DNA from: Clytia hemisphaerica
Lineage: Eukaryota; Cnidaria; Hydrozoa; Leptothecata; Clytiidae
Reading direction: 5' to 3'
Length of the DNA stretch: 64,000 bases
NCBI GenBank assembly: GCA_902728285.1
Contig: CACVBU010000558.1
Location: 250,561-314,560 of the forward strand
Made by a program: the position numbers and the translations under genes. Of the stretch, positions 49,083-61,064 are shown in pieces (the first letter of the stretch is position 1; each line of letters starts with the position of its first letter). The notes beneath the pieces are model-generated. The model saw nothing but the letters and a program-made list of their open reading frames with translations, ran no database searches and was not told the DNA's origin.

Positions 49083-52000
49083 TTTTTTAAATTTAGTTGT
49101 TTCTTTTTGTTTATAAATATTTTGATGTTCTTTGGGAGAAAATAAAGTATGTTTGTTGTTGATTTAGAGTATTTAATAAAAGGTACAATGACTAAGAACA
49201 ACAGCAGTTATAAACATGAGAGTTTAAGCATCCAAGAAAAATCAACATATCTTATTAATAAGCTCCACACAAGACAAGAACTGAATTTAATTCATGCCTC
49301 ACTGTTCATAACTTTACAAAATATGAATTTATGGATTCGCATTTAATCTTAACATTCTTTAAAACCAAATGTCTTTCTTTCCTTTCAAAAAAAATTATGA
49401 TAGATTTAAAAATTATAACTCTACTAGCCGTCCCGGCGTCGTCCGAGACGACTTCTTACTCCTTTTAATACGCTCGCTTCGCTCGCTTTTCTATTTTTCA
49501 GAAACTTGTAGGGATTTGTATACAAATGTACTTATTTTGCGAGAAGAAATGTTCTTAAATTTAGGCCTTTTTCGTAAAAATTGATGTTTAAAATTTTTAA
49601 GGGGACACTAAAATTAATGCACATTAAAAAATATGGTGAAAGTATTTTTAGTTGAATTTTGATTTTTCTTCTCCTTATTAAATTGTATAAATTTGTCATA
49701 ATTTCTTTTGTTGAAAACCTTCAAACAATAATGTTCTTGACTCGCTAAAAATAATGCTCATGCAAATATTGGTGAAAATTGAGTTAAAAATTTCTCGCGA
49801 GAAATCGGTCATACTTTAAACGTGCTTTTTTTTGGGTTTTTGGGAGAGGAAAGACTACTATTTTCCTCACGCAAGGATGAAGATAAAAAACAAATAGAAA
49901 TTCAAATTCAGTATTAGAGGTACTTGGCAATACCGATCACTCCAAAGACCACAGTGCTTTACGGTGGAATATAAAGAGTGCCTTTTTTCAATACCTCTTA
50001 ACAGAGTCAACAATTATTTAACAATTAAACTCAATGCGTAAGTAAAAGCGTTTTCATTTTGCTATCTCAATAGAACAAAAAATAGCAAACATTGATTAAA
50101 AAATTTCATAATTGAATTGGGAATAAGTCATCAACTTTTCTCATATTGTCAAGTCCATTAAATTGAAATGTTTTTATCAGAGTATCAAATAGAAGGGAAA
50201 TGTCATCGGAGCTTTATTAATCTCAAGGGTAATCATAAATATGATGTCTTTTTGAAAACTCAAATTTTATCTTCGACGTATTCCCATGTGAATCAAAATT
50301 ATTTCATAACCGACATAAACTTTTTTTTAAAAAACTATAAATTATGCTGATAGTGCTATTGCACAGTCAGTTGTGTTTCTCCATCAAGGAGAAATGTGCT
50401 CTCTTGAATGGAAGTGCACTTGGCGAATAGAATTGAATATAATTAAAAAGGCGCGAAAAAAATTGCCGTGTATTTAAAAATCGCTAGCGAAAAAGCCTCA
50501 TGCGAGAATGGGAGAGTTCCGATTTAAGCGTATTATAATATAGAAAGTTATTCTTAGTCGTTCGTCTTATACTTCAAACATTTTTTTACATCTCAACTCT
50601 CTTTAATAACTCTGCTCAATCACAAAAATGAATATTGATATTATATATTATGCTAGATAGCATGATAGGAAAAAAATGCTCTTTTAACTATATGAGCTTT
50701 TACATATTATCAAAGGTTATTATTGAAATTCAACTCTTTTTTTCTCTCTTTCATTTACAGCTTGATAACATTGTTCGACCGCTAGAAATAATAAAATGCC
50801 AATTATCTATACGATGAATGTAAATTGTAGTTTTCTTCGATAGCCAATAGTTATAGCGACGTTTAAATAGCCCCTTCATTGTTCCAGGTCTGGCCCATGA
50901 GGAAAACGAACATCAAAAATTGGTTTTCAGATGTCTCCTATGATCCAGAATAATTGGTGTTATTGAATTTCTGACGTCGTGCAGAATATAGAGAGTAAAG
51001 AATCATAAAACCTAGTTGACTTTATTCACTGGCTTCCTTTCTCTTGGCCCTGCACCATGTTCAAATAAAGGCAAAGTACCGGATCTTTTTTTTTCACCGT
51101 ACCAAAGTATTTTTGAATCACAAGTAGAAGTGAAATAATTTTCATTAAGAATCTGTTTGTATTAGTCTCTGACCTGATATCTTTTACTTCAAAATCATAA
51201 GCGTTAATAAGATCGGAATGAGTCCTTCATTATCGGATATGATGGACGATTTATGACCAAAATCCTTTCTTCTGGACTTCTTGAGTTCAAAATGTCAGTG
51301 TAGAAGCAGATAAATTATATTTCAATCGGAAAGTGTGGCATCTTATTCTTAATTAGTATAATTAACTAATTATCTGCTTGATAGAGAAACATGATGTTAA
51401 GCAAGAACATAAGAATGAAGTTAATTATAAACTGCTACTTCAGAAGGGAAAGTGAAGATCATCCTTGCTGACGGTTCACCATCATCTCATTCAATAAAGA
51501 ATAGGACAATTGGAAGAAGAAGAAGATTTTTCAAAGAGTTCGAAGAAGAAGAAAATCTTTGAGAAAGTTTGACTGAAACACTCATTACTGTGCTTTGATA
51601 AAAAGAACCGTTTTTTGAGGTAAGTTCTATTTTTAAGATTCGGTAAACTGTTTAAAAAGACTTCGTATATACTGTTAAATACTTTAGAACAAAAATGATT
51701 CATGTCCGATCTTTAGATAGTAAAAAATTTAGAAGAAAGTGAAACCATAAGATTTGCGCCGCGTCAAAAAAGACGGATTGAATTCAACACTTTTTCACAT
51801 ATTTTTCAAAATCTGACTATGGATTTTACTTTCAATCTAGCGCTTGTGTGAAAACCACGCATGTCACACGTCTTGAATGGGAAATAAGTTGCTTCATGTC
51901 CCACTCAAGAGCTTCAGGTCTAGCCCCTTCGGGACTTTCAATTCAATGGTTTGGCTTCCCGATAAACAAGGTTCTACTGGTGTCATCGTGTTACGATTCG

Positions 52001-53595
52001 ATAGTTTGCATTTGTAGAATCGCAATGATTGGCTGCGCTGAGATATGTGATTTTTACTTCACCCTGGGTAGGACCCGTACCGAGAGTTCGGAGGGCATAC
52101 AGTATCGTATCTAGTTGAGAAAAACTTTCCCGATGAATAAATACAAATAGAACGAAAATAGGCATTTGTAAACCTTTATTGAGCTCTTATTTAAAAAATT
52201 GTTTCTTTTTTGAAATTCCAGATTTCCAAGTGGCAATAAAGCTTGGAGCCGCGGTAGCCGGGAAGTTTTGAGCTCATTTTGGTACTATTGGAAAGCTATT
52301 TTTATATATCCTGTCTGCGCCCCTTTAAATCAAGAGGTTAAGAACTATGACCAAAAGTCTTGGACTTTTGACCTACTTTGGACGTGTATAACGTCTTTCG
52401 GGGGTAAAAGGGTTAAACATTTACAAGTTATCATGTGACTCTCCTTTTTCCTTTTTCATTTACTTTAGATTTACAGCTAGAACAGCCAGACGTCCGATCA
52501 AGACAAACTACTTCACGTCAAGAACATTTCTTCGTACCTAATGTAAACATAAATATTTGGTGTATAACAATCAAAGCCACGATTTACTAATTCACTTGAC
52601 AACACTGAGCCAGGCCTGAAAATTCCGAATCTCGTATCATACCAAACCGCAAAATCGACCTGAAGTTTCTATTCCGGTTATCAACATTCAAAGACAGTTG
52701 AAAATTTAAATACTTTCACTTTCCGTACCAAAACTATTTGGAAGCTAGTAATTTGGAAATTTCGTAACGAAAGACTTCCTGACCTTCCTGCTATCCAACA
52801 TCAAAACATGTGACAACGTGATCAGAAAAACCAAAACAAAACAACTATCCTGTATTACTTATTGGAAGTGACCACATAATAATAAACAAAGCTATATACG
52901 TACTGTACGCATCACAAGTCAATTATCTAATTTGCAACAAGAAATTTACAGGAAGAATCACCTCATCATAAGGATAAAGGAGACGAGGACACAATTCTTG
53001 GCACTCACTAAAATTGTTGATTCCGTTCAATCCAATATCGATGTACTATAGCTGATGACGCATTGGAGCTGACATTGATCATTTTGGACCAGAAACACTT
53101 AAGGAAGGAACCGACAGATTACTGTAACAAAATTCGTTCGTGACATTCGATTCCAATCAAAAGATCTGAAGTCATTACATTCCACCAAATTTTATTCTCG
53201 AATTTGATAACTTTAATTTGATCGTTAGATCATCAAAGAGTTGTGATCGTTGTGATGAGAAAACCAATAGAAATTGAATTGGGAGATTTACATTTAGTTT
53301 GACGATAAAACCTGGAAAATTTTACCCTCGTTATCGATTCATTATCAATCTTTGGCTCGAGAAATTTTTCATTGTCGAAGTGCTTCTAAGGCTTTGATCA
53401 AAAACAAGAAATATATATATTTTAATCATAATTAAGCTCAAGCTTTATAAAAAGCAAGAAATATCCGAGAAGGAATATCAAAGCTATTCATTCCGTTCGC
53501 TTTCATATACAATTCCCTCATTAACAAGATCGATTGTTAACTGTTCCTTAACTTGTCAATTCATTGTTGGTGGAGGAGAACCATCTTCGTTACCA
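49083..53595. other. long gene-free intergenic region between divergent genes
   Basis: The flanking genes at 47971 (minus) and 53596 (plus) diverge from this stretch, so both promoters should be in it. No spliced gene could be supported. At 49425-49500 a GC-rich patch has the palindrome GTCGTCCGAGACGAC and CGCTCGCTTCGCTCGCTT. A run of pyrimidine/purine-rich GAAGAAGAAG sequence is at 51510-51560. Near 52245-52430 there is a G/C-richer patch ending CGGGGGTAAAAGGGTTAAA, a possible piggyBac-like MITE end. Confidence 0.4.
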
Positions 53596-54813
53596 ATGCA
53601 ACCGTTTAAGGAACAACGACGTACCATTACCGATCCACGAGGCTGGCGTCGTGACGTCAAATGTCTCCTGAAACTGTTCAGTGTTTTTCTCTTCATATCC
53701 GGCTTCGTGTTGACAATCTACGGAAACATTCATAAACCATTCCACCGTGAAGCAACCAACTGGTGCAAACACTGCATAGAGGATCTCGAACAAGAACGTA
53801 AAATCATGTCATTGGCTAAGATTATTGGACCAATCATATTAACTTTAGGTGTTATTTTGACAATACTTACTTGTAGGTATTCAAAATGGCTGACAGAGAA
53901 AAAAGAGGAATTTAAGACTACCAAAGATATTCAAAGCCGCTTGCAACGCATCATGGAAGGCAGTAGTAGTAGCGGGAACAGTAAACCAACCACCACCTCT
54001 GCAAGCAATTCTAGTATAGCAGGAAAAGCTATCACTGTCGAAATTGATATCGCACCACCAGCACAAACTGTGACCATGACTAAATCATTAAAGCTGAAAA
54101 AATCTTCCTCGCAGAAAACAGTTACTCTTCAGAATAAAGACATGAAAAATGTGATATCTCACGACCAAACAGATGAAAAAGCTTCAATGTGCGAAGATGA
54201 ATTCCCGGCGATAAGTTTAACTAAAAATCATAATTATAGTGGCAGTATAACCGATGAAAACGATGGTAATACGGAACAACAGACCTGTAAATCAGATATG
54301 GTTACACAAGTTCATGAAAACCTTGGTTATAAAGCTTCTCTCGGTGGTAATAGCGAGTTTGGTAATTTCATGCAAGCAACAGTGATCGAAATACCAAGTA
54401 TAGAAGCTTCAGTAAATGACATTGACGATTCTAGCTCTAACAGAAATGATATGAGTGAATTATGTGCAGGCTCATCGCATAATGAAAAAAATTTTTCTCA
54501 AGAAGTCTCTAAAGATAATGTGAGCGCAATGGATAGTGGACTAGATACCTCGGAAAGAGGAGCGTGTGTTTCTAATGATAAAGTAGAACTTTTACACAAT
54601 GGACTAAGTATTTGTAAAGTTAATGAAGAAAGCGGTTCCGAGAGTATTGATAATGTTTCATGTAGAGAAAATTTAGTTGGGAAAACACTTTCCAGGCATA
54701 ATTCAATTGTAAAAAACGGAATGGATGAAGTATCATTTGATTGTCAAACCTCATCTAAGAACCTAACGAAAAATTGTATTGGTAGATTTGAAGTAACTGT
54801 AATTAATACATAA
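53596..54813 (+). CDS. two-TM membrane protein, intronless plus-strand member
   Basis: This single 405-codon exon starts MQPFKEQRRT. TM1 is about 24-43 (LLKLFSVFLFISGFVLTIYG), followed by NIHKPF, then WCKHC, and TM2 about 75-94 (KIIGPIILTLGVILTILTC). The FVLTIYGNIHKPF, W-C-x2-C and IIGPI blocks align directly with the 60.1-kb gene, so it belongs to this family. The tail of 300 residues is S/N/E/D-rich and unlike the proline-rich tails. It lacks the terminal PPxY exon. It is the only family member on the plus strand and the only one without an intron in the coding region, so it may be an inverted duplicate with a replaced tail, or derive from a retrocopy. Function unknown. Confidence 0.88.
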   Translation: MQPFKEQRRTITDPRGWRRDVKCLLKLFSVFLFISGFVLTIYGNIHKPFHREATNWCKHCIEDLEQERKIMSLAKIIGPIILTLGVILTILTCRYSKWLTEKKEEFKTTKDIQSRLQRIMEGSSSSGNSKPTTTSASNSSIAGKAITVEIDIAPPAQTVTMTKSLKLKKSSSQKTVTLQNKDMKNVISHDQTDEKASMCEDEFPAISLTKNHNYSGSITDENDGNTEQQTCKSDMVTQVHENLGYKASLGGNSEFGNFMQATVIEIPSIEASVNDIDDSSSNRNDMSELCAGSSHNEKNFSQEVSKDNVSAMDSGLDTSERGACVSNDKVELLHNGLSICKVNEESGSESIDNVSCRENLVGKTLSRHNSIVKNGMDEVSFDCQTSSKNLTKNCIGRFEVTVINT

Positions 54814-56963
54814 TGATACGTAATCAAAAAGTATTATTTAGATAAAAAAACTGCAGTCGACGTTGTATGTTCTTTAATACTGTCTTTAGATGTTAACGTT
54901 TGGAAAAGCTACTCTCTATACTCAGAGTATCACGTATCTTACGTATAACGTAGCTTATACGGAAATGAATTTTAAATTGATGTATTTTCACGTGAACTTT
55001 ACGCGAATCGAAGATCTGAAATTTCACGAATCAGACTCTTTCAAATAGCTTCTTTCATTTGTTACCTATAGGGGTTTTGACTTAAATCCTGGTTTTAAAT
55101 TTTTGCGAGGACCAAATTTTACAAAAACGCTCCAAATTCGCGAAAATCGCCGTAATTGCGAAATTTAATGCACTTTAAGGTAGATATTGGGTCTGTTTAC
55201 GGACGCGTTAACATCATTTAACGTCATCCACACGGAAAAATCAAACTGCAAGAAGCAGCTACAAATTATAATTATAATCCCGTTATTTAGGTTCAAAAAT
55301 TATTGTGTGTCATTTTTTATACAAAAAATATATTACGTTACTGAATTTGAAAACTTTTAAAACAGAAAATGGATTGCTACTGCAGCTAACAATATGTATA
55401 TGCCAGTTATTTTCAACACATAAATCCAATAAGCTCCATAAAAGAAATAAAGGAAAATGGGGATTTACAAAAATTGCACTGAAGGCATTCTTTACCACAA
55501 AACCCCTAAAGCTTATTGCGATCGAGGAAAAAATTGCCGCTCCGTTTGAGCCCTATCACGTGGTATACGTCGTTTTTTATTTCACCTGGAGACGTTAAAA
55601 ACGTTAAAAAAACCCCAAGCAGCATCCTAAAAACGACTAAATTCAATTGTCGAATATTTTTCAAAAATAATTAAAAAGTTTTGAAACTTTTTGAGGGGAC
55701 TGACCATGCCTTTTTTGTTAAATTAACTTTTAGTCGCGAGATTTTCAGAATACAGTTATAACCAAAACAAATCAAAATATTTCAAATAAAAGATATCTTC
55801 ACAGAATTAAGTGCTAACATGGTATCTAAAAAGTGAAAAATCACTAATTATCAAAAGGAAATGGAAGAAAAAAAAAACAAATTATTCATACCACACCAAG
55901 CAAACCATGAATGAAAGCTTTGTAATTAGCTCGATTTACGTAAACCATTCTTTCATTAAACAAATTCATGAAAAAAATCCAACATTATCATATTATCGCC
56001 AACATGTCCAATCATAACTGTTTCCCATGTCCAATTCAAATCATGCCGTAAGTTGGTCTCATGTCGACACCCTCATCTAATTCCGACGCATTTCTTTAGT
56101 GCTTGGAGTTAGGAAGGTCGAAATCACTGATTGAAGTTTTATTACGTTGCTTAGCACTAAGAAAGGAAAAGGAAAGGAAAAATTATTTCTCAATCAGTGA
56201 TTCTGACCTTCTATCCTTGTATAGAAAAAGGGTGTCGGAATTAGATGAGGGAGGTCGACATTTGACCAAATTAAGGTGTTCCAGGAGCTTTAACATTTTT
56301 GGTGTTTTTTAATTCATTTCTTTATAGTCATTTCTTGTTAAAATCTGAAACGAGAAATAGAGAATAATAAATACACTGTATTACCGTATTACGCTTGTAC
56401 CTCGGTCAATGAACGATTTTTGAAATACATTAGAGGGTTGCAGTTGTGGGGTGTAGATTTAAAAAACTTTCAATGAAAATTGCCCTTATAAATTTAGCTA
56501 AGCAAACTTTACGGCCAATTTGAAGATTCTTCGGTCGATTGACGCGAGAAACCCTTTTTCGTTGTTAAGTGGCCGAAATTTGAGGCTTAAAATTGGACTA
56601 ATTTCCATTTTTTTTCTCAAAATTTCTACCTCTCTCTCTAAATCTACCAAACTTTCATGGAAAGAAGGACAGATTGTTCTGATTTTTACAATACCTCCCT
56701 CACATTTTAGTGTCAAAAAGTGACAAGATTTATGCTTGTCGGTATTAATGAAAGTACAAAACAAAATGGTGCTTAAAACTAACTTTCTATTTACAAGGCC
56801 AAAAATAAGTATAGTAGTAAATTTACATAATCAAATATGGTAATATTAAAATAAATCTAATTAAAATCTCTTAATTTAAATACTTGTGTGCAGAAAATTA
56901 TCTTTTTTATAACTATATAATGTACAAAAAGTACAGACAGGAAAATACTGATAAAAGAACAAT
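54814..56963. other. intergenic region between convergent genes
   Basis: It holds the 3' ends of two convergent genes. No other gene is visible. The fold-back element at 56063 is the only clear repeat. Confidence 0.4.
56063..56259. mobile_element. 197-bp fold-back element
   Basis: GTCGACACCCTCATCTAATT at the left mirrors AATTAGATGAGG...GTCGAC at the right. Inside, GAAGGTCGAAATCACTGATT is mirrored by AATCAGTGATTCTGACCTTC, so the element folds in two stages. It has no coding sequence. Confidence 0.8.
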
Positions 56964-58155
56964 TTATTTTGCACCAGAAATTTCGCTGTATGCTGGAGGT
57001 GGTAAGGTATTAGCCATGCCTGAAATAGATAGAAAAAAATAAAAGAATTCTTTTTTCCTACTTAAAATAATTATAACAAAATTTCCAATGAGAATATTAA
57101 GATATTGTTTATCAGCCTTTGTTGCTACCTTTTAGTCAGTCAACATTAGACAAACTGTTACAATAGAAAACATGTGTCCACTGGTTGCAATCATGCAACT
57201 GTACAGACGTTTCAAACAAGCTAGCCATATCTACACCCCTGTCTTACAGCCCTGGTGGAACTTTTTTCTCAGTTGGGATAAAAATTCCTATTGAAATCCC
57301 AAATGGGATAGAAATTCCTTAGTTCCAAGGTTAAAAGATTTAGTGGCAATGGTTTTGAAGTGCAATTTTTAACATTGAATTTCGAATGGGGATGAAATAA
57401 AAGTTAATTTCCAAGTGGGGCTGAAATTCTAAGGTATTTTCGCCACAGGGACGAAATTTTTGTCAATCTTTCCAATGGGGCTGGGCACCCAGCGGGTCTG
57501 TGACACAGGGGTATATATTTGGATACTAGTGTGAGAGTTAAGAATTACCAACTTCCCAGATCAAGGGTATTACCACCAAACTACTAAAGAATATGAACTT
57601 ATTACCTAGAACAGTTGCATTTTGCTGATAGTTAGGATGTTGCGTTGGTGTTTGCTGTTGAAGAGGATATTGGTGTGGTGGGGGAGGATACTGTCCTGGA
57701 GGTGGGGAAGGGTACTGTCCTGGTGGCAGGTAGGCTCCAGCTGGGTAGTAGCCTGGTTGCGTTGTAGGTGGAGGATACCCAGACTGTTGTGGGTAGTTAC
57801 CTCCTGGTATGGAAGGGTAGGAAGCTGGCGGCGCAGTGGCTCCAATTTGCTGCTGTTGAACTACAGCATAGGTCTGTTGCTGTCGTGAATGATAGTCTTG
57901 TAATGGAAGCAGTCTACGCTTGTAATACCAAAAGGCTGCTGCTGTAAATACAACACCAAATACAAGAAGTATAGGTCCCCAAGATTTTAATTGACTTAAC
58001 AGAACAGTCTCATCCAGATTACAAAACCATTCACAGTCAGGGTCTTTTGTAGGTTCATGAATAAAGCCATACATTGTCATTATAAAGCCAGAAACAATAC
58101 ACACACAAGCAGAGAAACATAGTAGATAATATCTGGTTTTAGTTGATAAGCCCAT
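56964..58155 (-). CDS. two-TM proline-rich PPxY membrane protein (2 exons)
   Basis: Exons 57606-58155 and 56964-57019 join by a phase-1 intron (CTAG|GTAATA, TTTCAG) to 201 residues. TM1 is about 9-30 (YYLLCFSACVCIVSGFIMTM) ending in MYGFIHEP. The ectodomain has CEWFC, and TM2 is about 59-77 (WGPILLVFGVVFTAAAFWYY). The tail is rich in glutamine and then in YPPP/PGQYP repeats. The last exon encodes MANTLPPPAYSEISGAK with PPAY. ATG is at 58153-58155. It is the closest relative of the 60.1-kb gene in ectodomain and TM sequence. A repeat element (57232-57515) occupies most of the intron. Confidence 0.88.
57232..57515. mobile_element. 284-bp element, TACACCCCTGT...CAGACCC ends
   Basis: TACACCCCTGTCTTACAGCC at the left mirrors GGGTCTGTGACACAGGGGTA at the right. 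AATGGGGATGAAAT and AAATGGGATAGAAATTCC words fill the inside. It is the best-preserved copy of the family seen at 20044, 21344, 24470 and 39192. Confidence 0.85.
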
Positions 58156-60091
58156 TTAGGTTTTCAAGTTTACAAGCTAAATTGTATGTAGTTTCAGTTG
58201 ATTAAATAGTTTTTAATTTTTTTGCAAGTTAATTCCTAAAATGATAAAAACAATTTATGCTTTTTCATGTTACAAAAATAAGCCTCAAAAGTTACAAAGG
58301 TTTCAATTATCAAATAACGAAGACATAAAAAACTGAATGAGTATAAACAAGAGTTTACAAACAGACGTCAGTAGATATAACTCTGAGGTTTTATGAAGTT
58401 CTCTTTTCTAAGATAGATGTAATATTATTCACCGCATGTTTGACTTTAAACCAAAAGGGGGAAATATGGTTTTTATATAGAGTAAGACGTTTTAACTAAC
58501 TGAGAACTGTTCATTTCTTTGAAAATTCTATTAAGTTGAAAAAGAGACCAAAAAACACTTTAGTGTTAGTGTATAGTAAGCCATTTTATATGAATAATGC
58601 ATGAAGCCAAACTGAATATGGAAGTCTCTTCCCTTATTTTGCTGACATTGTAAAAGCTGATCAATCATAATATCATACAATTTAAAATTCAAAAAAACTA
58701 CATGCATGTATCTAAAAATGGCAATCAAAATTAAAAATGGACTTTATAGGGCTCTGATATTCCACTTTATTTACGTCTAACTGGTTGGTAAAAGTATCAC
58801 CTAATAGGTTACTGAATGGACTTTGAGAAGGCTTGAAAGATTGAAACGAATTACCATACAAAAGCTCTTTAAGAAAGATAAAGAAAAAATAAAGCCAATT
58901 TATTATGAGCTTGTGTATCAAGATGTTCTTCCTACAATTTTAATGACCAACAACCCCCACCTCAAAAAACTTGGTTTAACAAGAAAGTGCAAAGTGGATT
59001 TGATTTTAGAGGCTGATTCACATCCCTTGTGACAAAATAATTCAGAGGATTGCTTGCAACCTAATTTCAGCACTACTTGTAGAAATTATACTTTTGAACA
59101 GTTTGATTGATTGTTGGGTTTTTTTTTGGCTTATTTACATTTTAATATTAGGCGAGGCCAATTTAATTAGTTGTTTTACAGGCCAAGCTACCCAAAAAGG
59201 AGGGTCAGTCGATCGGCGAGAAAATAAGGATAAAAGTAGAATTTCATCTTTAAAATCTCCTAAAAAGGCAACAAAAACTGCTACATCTTAACAAAATTGC
59301 AAAATAAAAGATAAAAAGGCACAAAAAGCTCGAATTCATGGATAAAATCAAAAATTAAACAAAACTACCAAAATTTTGAAAATTTGGCAGTCTGTATAAG
59401 CAATGAAAATACAAATGTATCACCAAAACCAATTTTATTTTTATTCAATTTTCGGAATTTCAGGGTCGGTCGGGCCCGTAAAACAACTAATCAAATTAGT
59501 TTCACCTTATAAAGATTGTACAAGATGCCCCAAGACTAATAATACTATAAAAGTAAGGTAAAAAAGAAAAACACCAAAAAAAATAATGATCATGCATACC
59601 AAAAGTTTAAAACAAGTTTCCTGGAGAAAGGTGTCTGTAAAAATCTTATGTATAAAAATAATTTCTAAACTAACAAAAGAAAACATAATTTCCATGTCCT
59701 CCAACATTTTGCATGATTGCATGAATGGACTATGCATAAATTGAAAAGCTTCCCATGAACAGAATTTTCGTGAATTTTGAAAAAGATTTTGTGAATGCAG
59801 GAATTTAGAAAAAAAATTGCGCGATTGCCCGAATTGAAAGTCTGCTGTATATCAAAATTACAATCAAAGTACAAAATAAAAGAAAAAAGATTATTGAAAG
59901 ACATAAGGAGTTTATTAATAGGCTCCTTTTACACACATCAATTTTTCAGCATTTTTTTTAATCTCTATCAAATGAAGCAAAATTTTATGTTAATAGATCT
60001 AATAAACCATTGGACATAATTATTATAGCTTATGAAAGATTTTTTAGTGTTTTAATGACGAAAAAATTGATTTTGCCAAAATCAACACGTT
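58156..60091. other. intergenic region
   Basis: No gene is established. A minus-strand frame at 58712-58860 ends FSNLLGDTFTNQLDVNKVE and further residues before a stop; it looks mildly protein-like but has no splice partner I can show. One TIR element is present at 59155. Confidence 0.4.
59155..59502. mobile_element. TIR element, AATTAGTTGTTTTACAGGCC family
   Basis: TTTAATTAGTTGTTTTACAG is mirrored by CGTAAAACAACTAATCAAAT, giving an inverted repeat of about 25 bp. The 300-bp centre repeats CAAAAT and AAAAGGC words without coding capacity. Confidence 0.75.
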
Positions 60092-61064
60092 TTACGATGG
60101 CGGTGCTGATGGCATTGTAGCCTCATTGTACGAGGGTGGCGCTGGATAATCTGAAAATAAAGATATCGTAGAAATAATAAGGAAAAAAACACACGAGGAC
60201 CAAAATTGCTGATTCAACCTAATATATTCCTTCAAAAACTGTTTTGAATTTTGTGTTTTCAAATTAAAATTCTATGTGAAATGTAGAAATTACATTTTGG
60301 AGATACCAATTCTATTCTAAACAAAAGACTTGCAAAAAGCCATCATACAAATAATAATAGACAGAGACAGAAGGTTATCCAAAAGTGTGAAAAAGGTAAA
60401 GTTAAATCAATACTATTATTCTCAGTAACTTACCAGATTTAGCTGGGATTGGAGCAGCTTGTTGTTGTGGGTATGCTCCACTTGGTGGTGGATAAGGAGT
60501 ACCTTGTGGACCAGCTTGAGGAGGTGGGTACGGGGTAGGTCCCACAGGATATTGAGTTTGTGCAGCAGGATATGGCTGAGCTTGGGAAGGATATGGCTGA
60601 GCTTGGGAAGGATAAGTCTGTTGTTGAGGTGGATACTGTTGTGGTGGGTATTGCTGTGGTGGATACGTGTTGTTTGTTGGCTGGTAAGCAGGTGGCTGTT
60701 GGTAGGGAGGTTGACCTGGTGCTGATTCTCCTACTGATGAATATCCAACTACAGCACCTCCATGTGAAGCTGTTGCATTTATACCTTGATTCACATGGCT
60801 CTTTATCTGAGATCGCCGATAAAATACAGCCACAATTATCACAACTATTCCCAAACAAAGAAAGATTGGTCCAACAATTCTAGTATTTTTTATATTTTGT
60901 CGGTCTCTCTCATTATCATCATTACAAAAATCACACCATGATTCCGAGCTATTTGACCAAAAAGGTTTGTGAAGATAACCATACATGGTCATTACAAAAC
61001 CAATGAAAACAATCACTATTCCCAAAGCAAGAAAACAACCAAATTTGGCTTTTGTTCCAGCCAT
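60092..61064 (-). CDS. two-TM proline-rich PPxY membrane protein (2 exons)
   Basis: Exons 60434-61064 and 60092-60150 join by a phase-1 intron (TCTG|GTAAGT, TTTTCAG) into 229 residues. TM1 is about 9-30 (GCFLALGIVIVFIGFVMTMY) followed by GYLHKPF. The ectodomain has SWCDFC, and TM2 is about 63-82 (IVGPIFLCLGIVVIIVAVFY). A proline/glutamine tail with YPPQQ and YPSQAQP repeats follows, and the last exon gives DYPAPPSYNEATMPSAPPS. PPSYNEA is identical to the 48-kb gene. I start at ATG 61062-61064 (MAGTKAK). It is probably a membrane adaptor recruiting WW-domain proteins; the family is otherwise unnamed here. Confidence 0.9.

Noticed and set aside
58712-58921. Minus-strand frame ending in FSNLLGDTFTNQLDVNKVE and a stop
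   Set aside because: No upstream exon with a matching phase could be shown and there is no similarity to the family genes nearby.
60439-60858. Other-frame open readings across the proline-rich tails (also at 48485-48715 and 57606-57888)
   Set aside because: These are shadows of GC-skewed proline repeats in the real genes.
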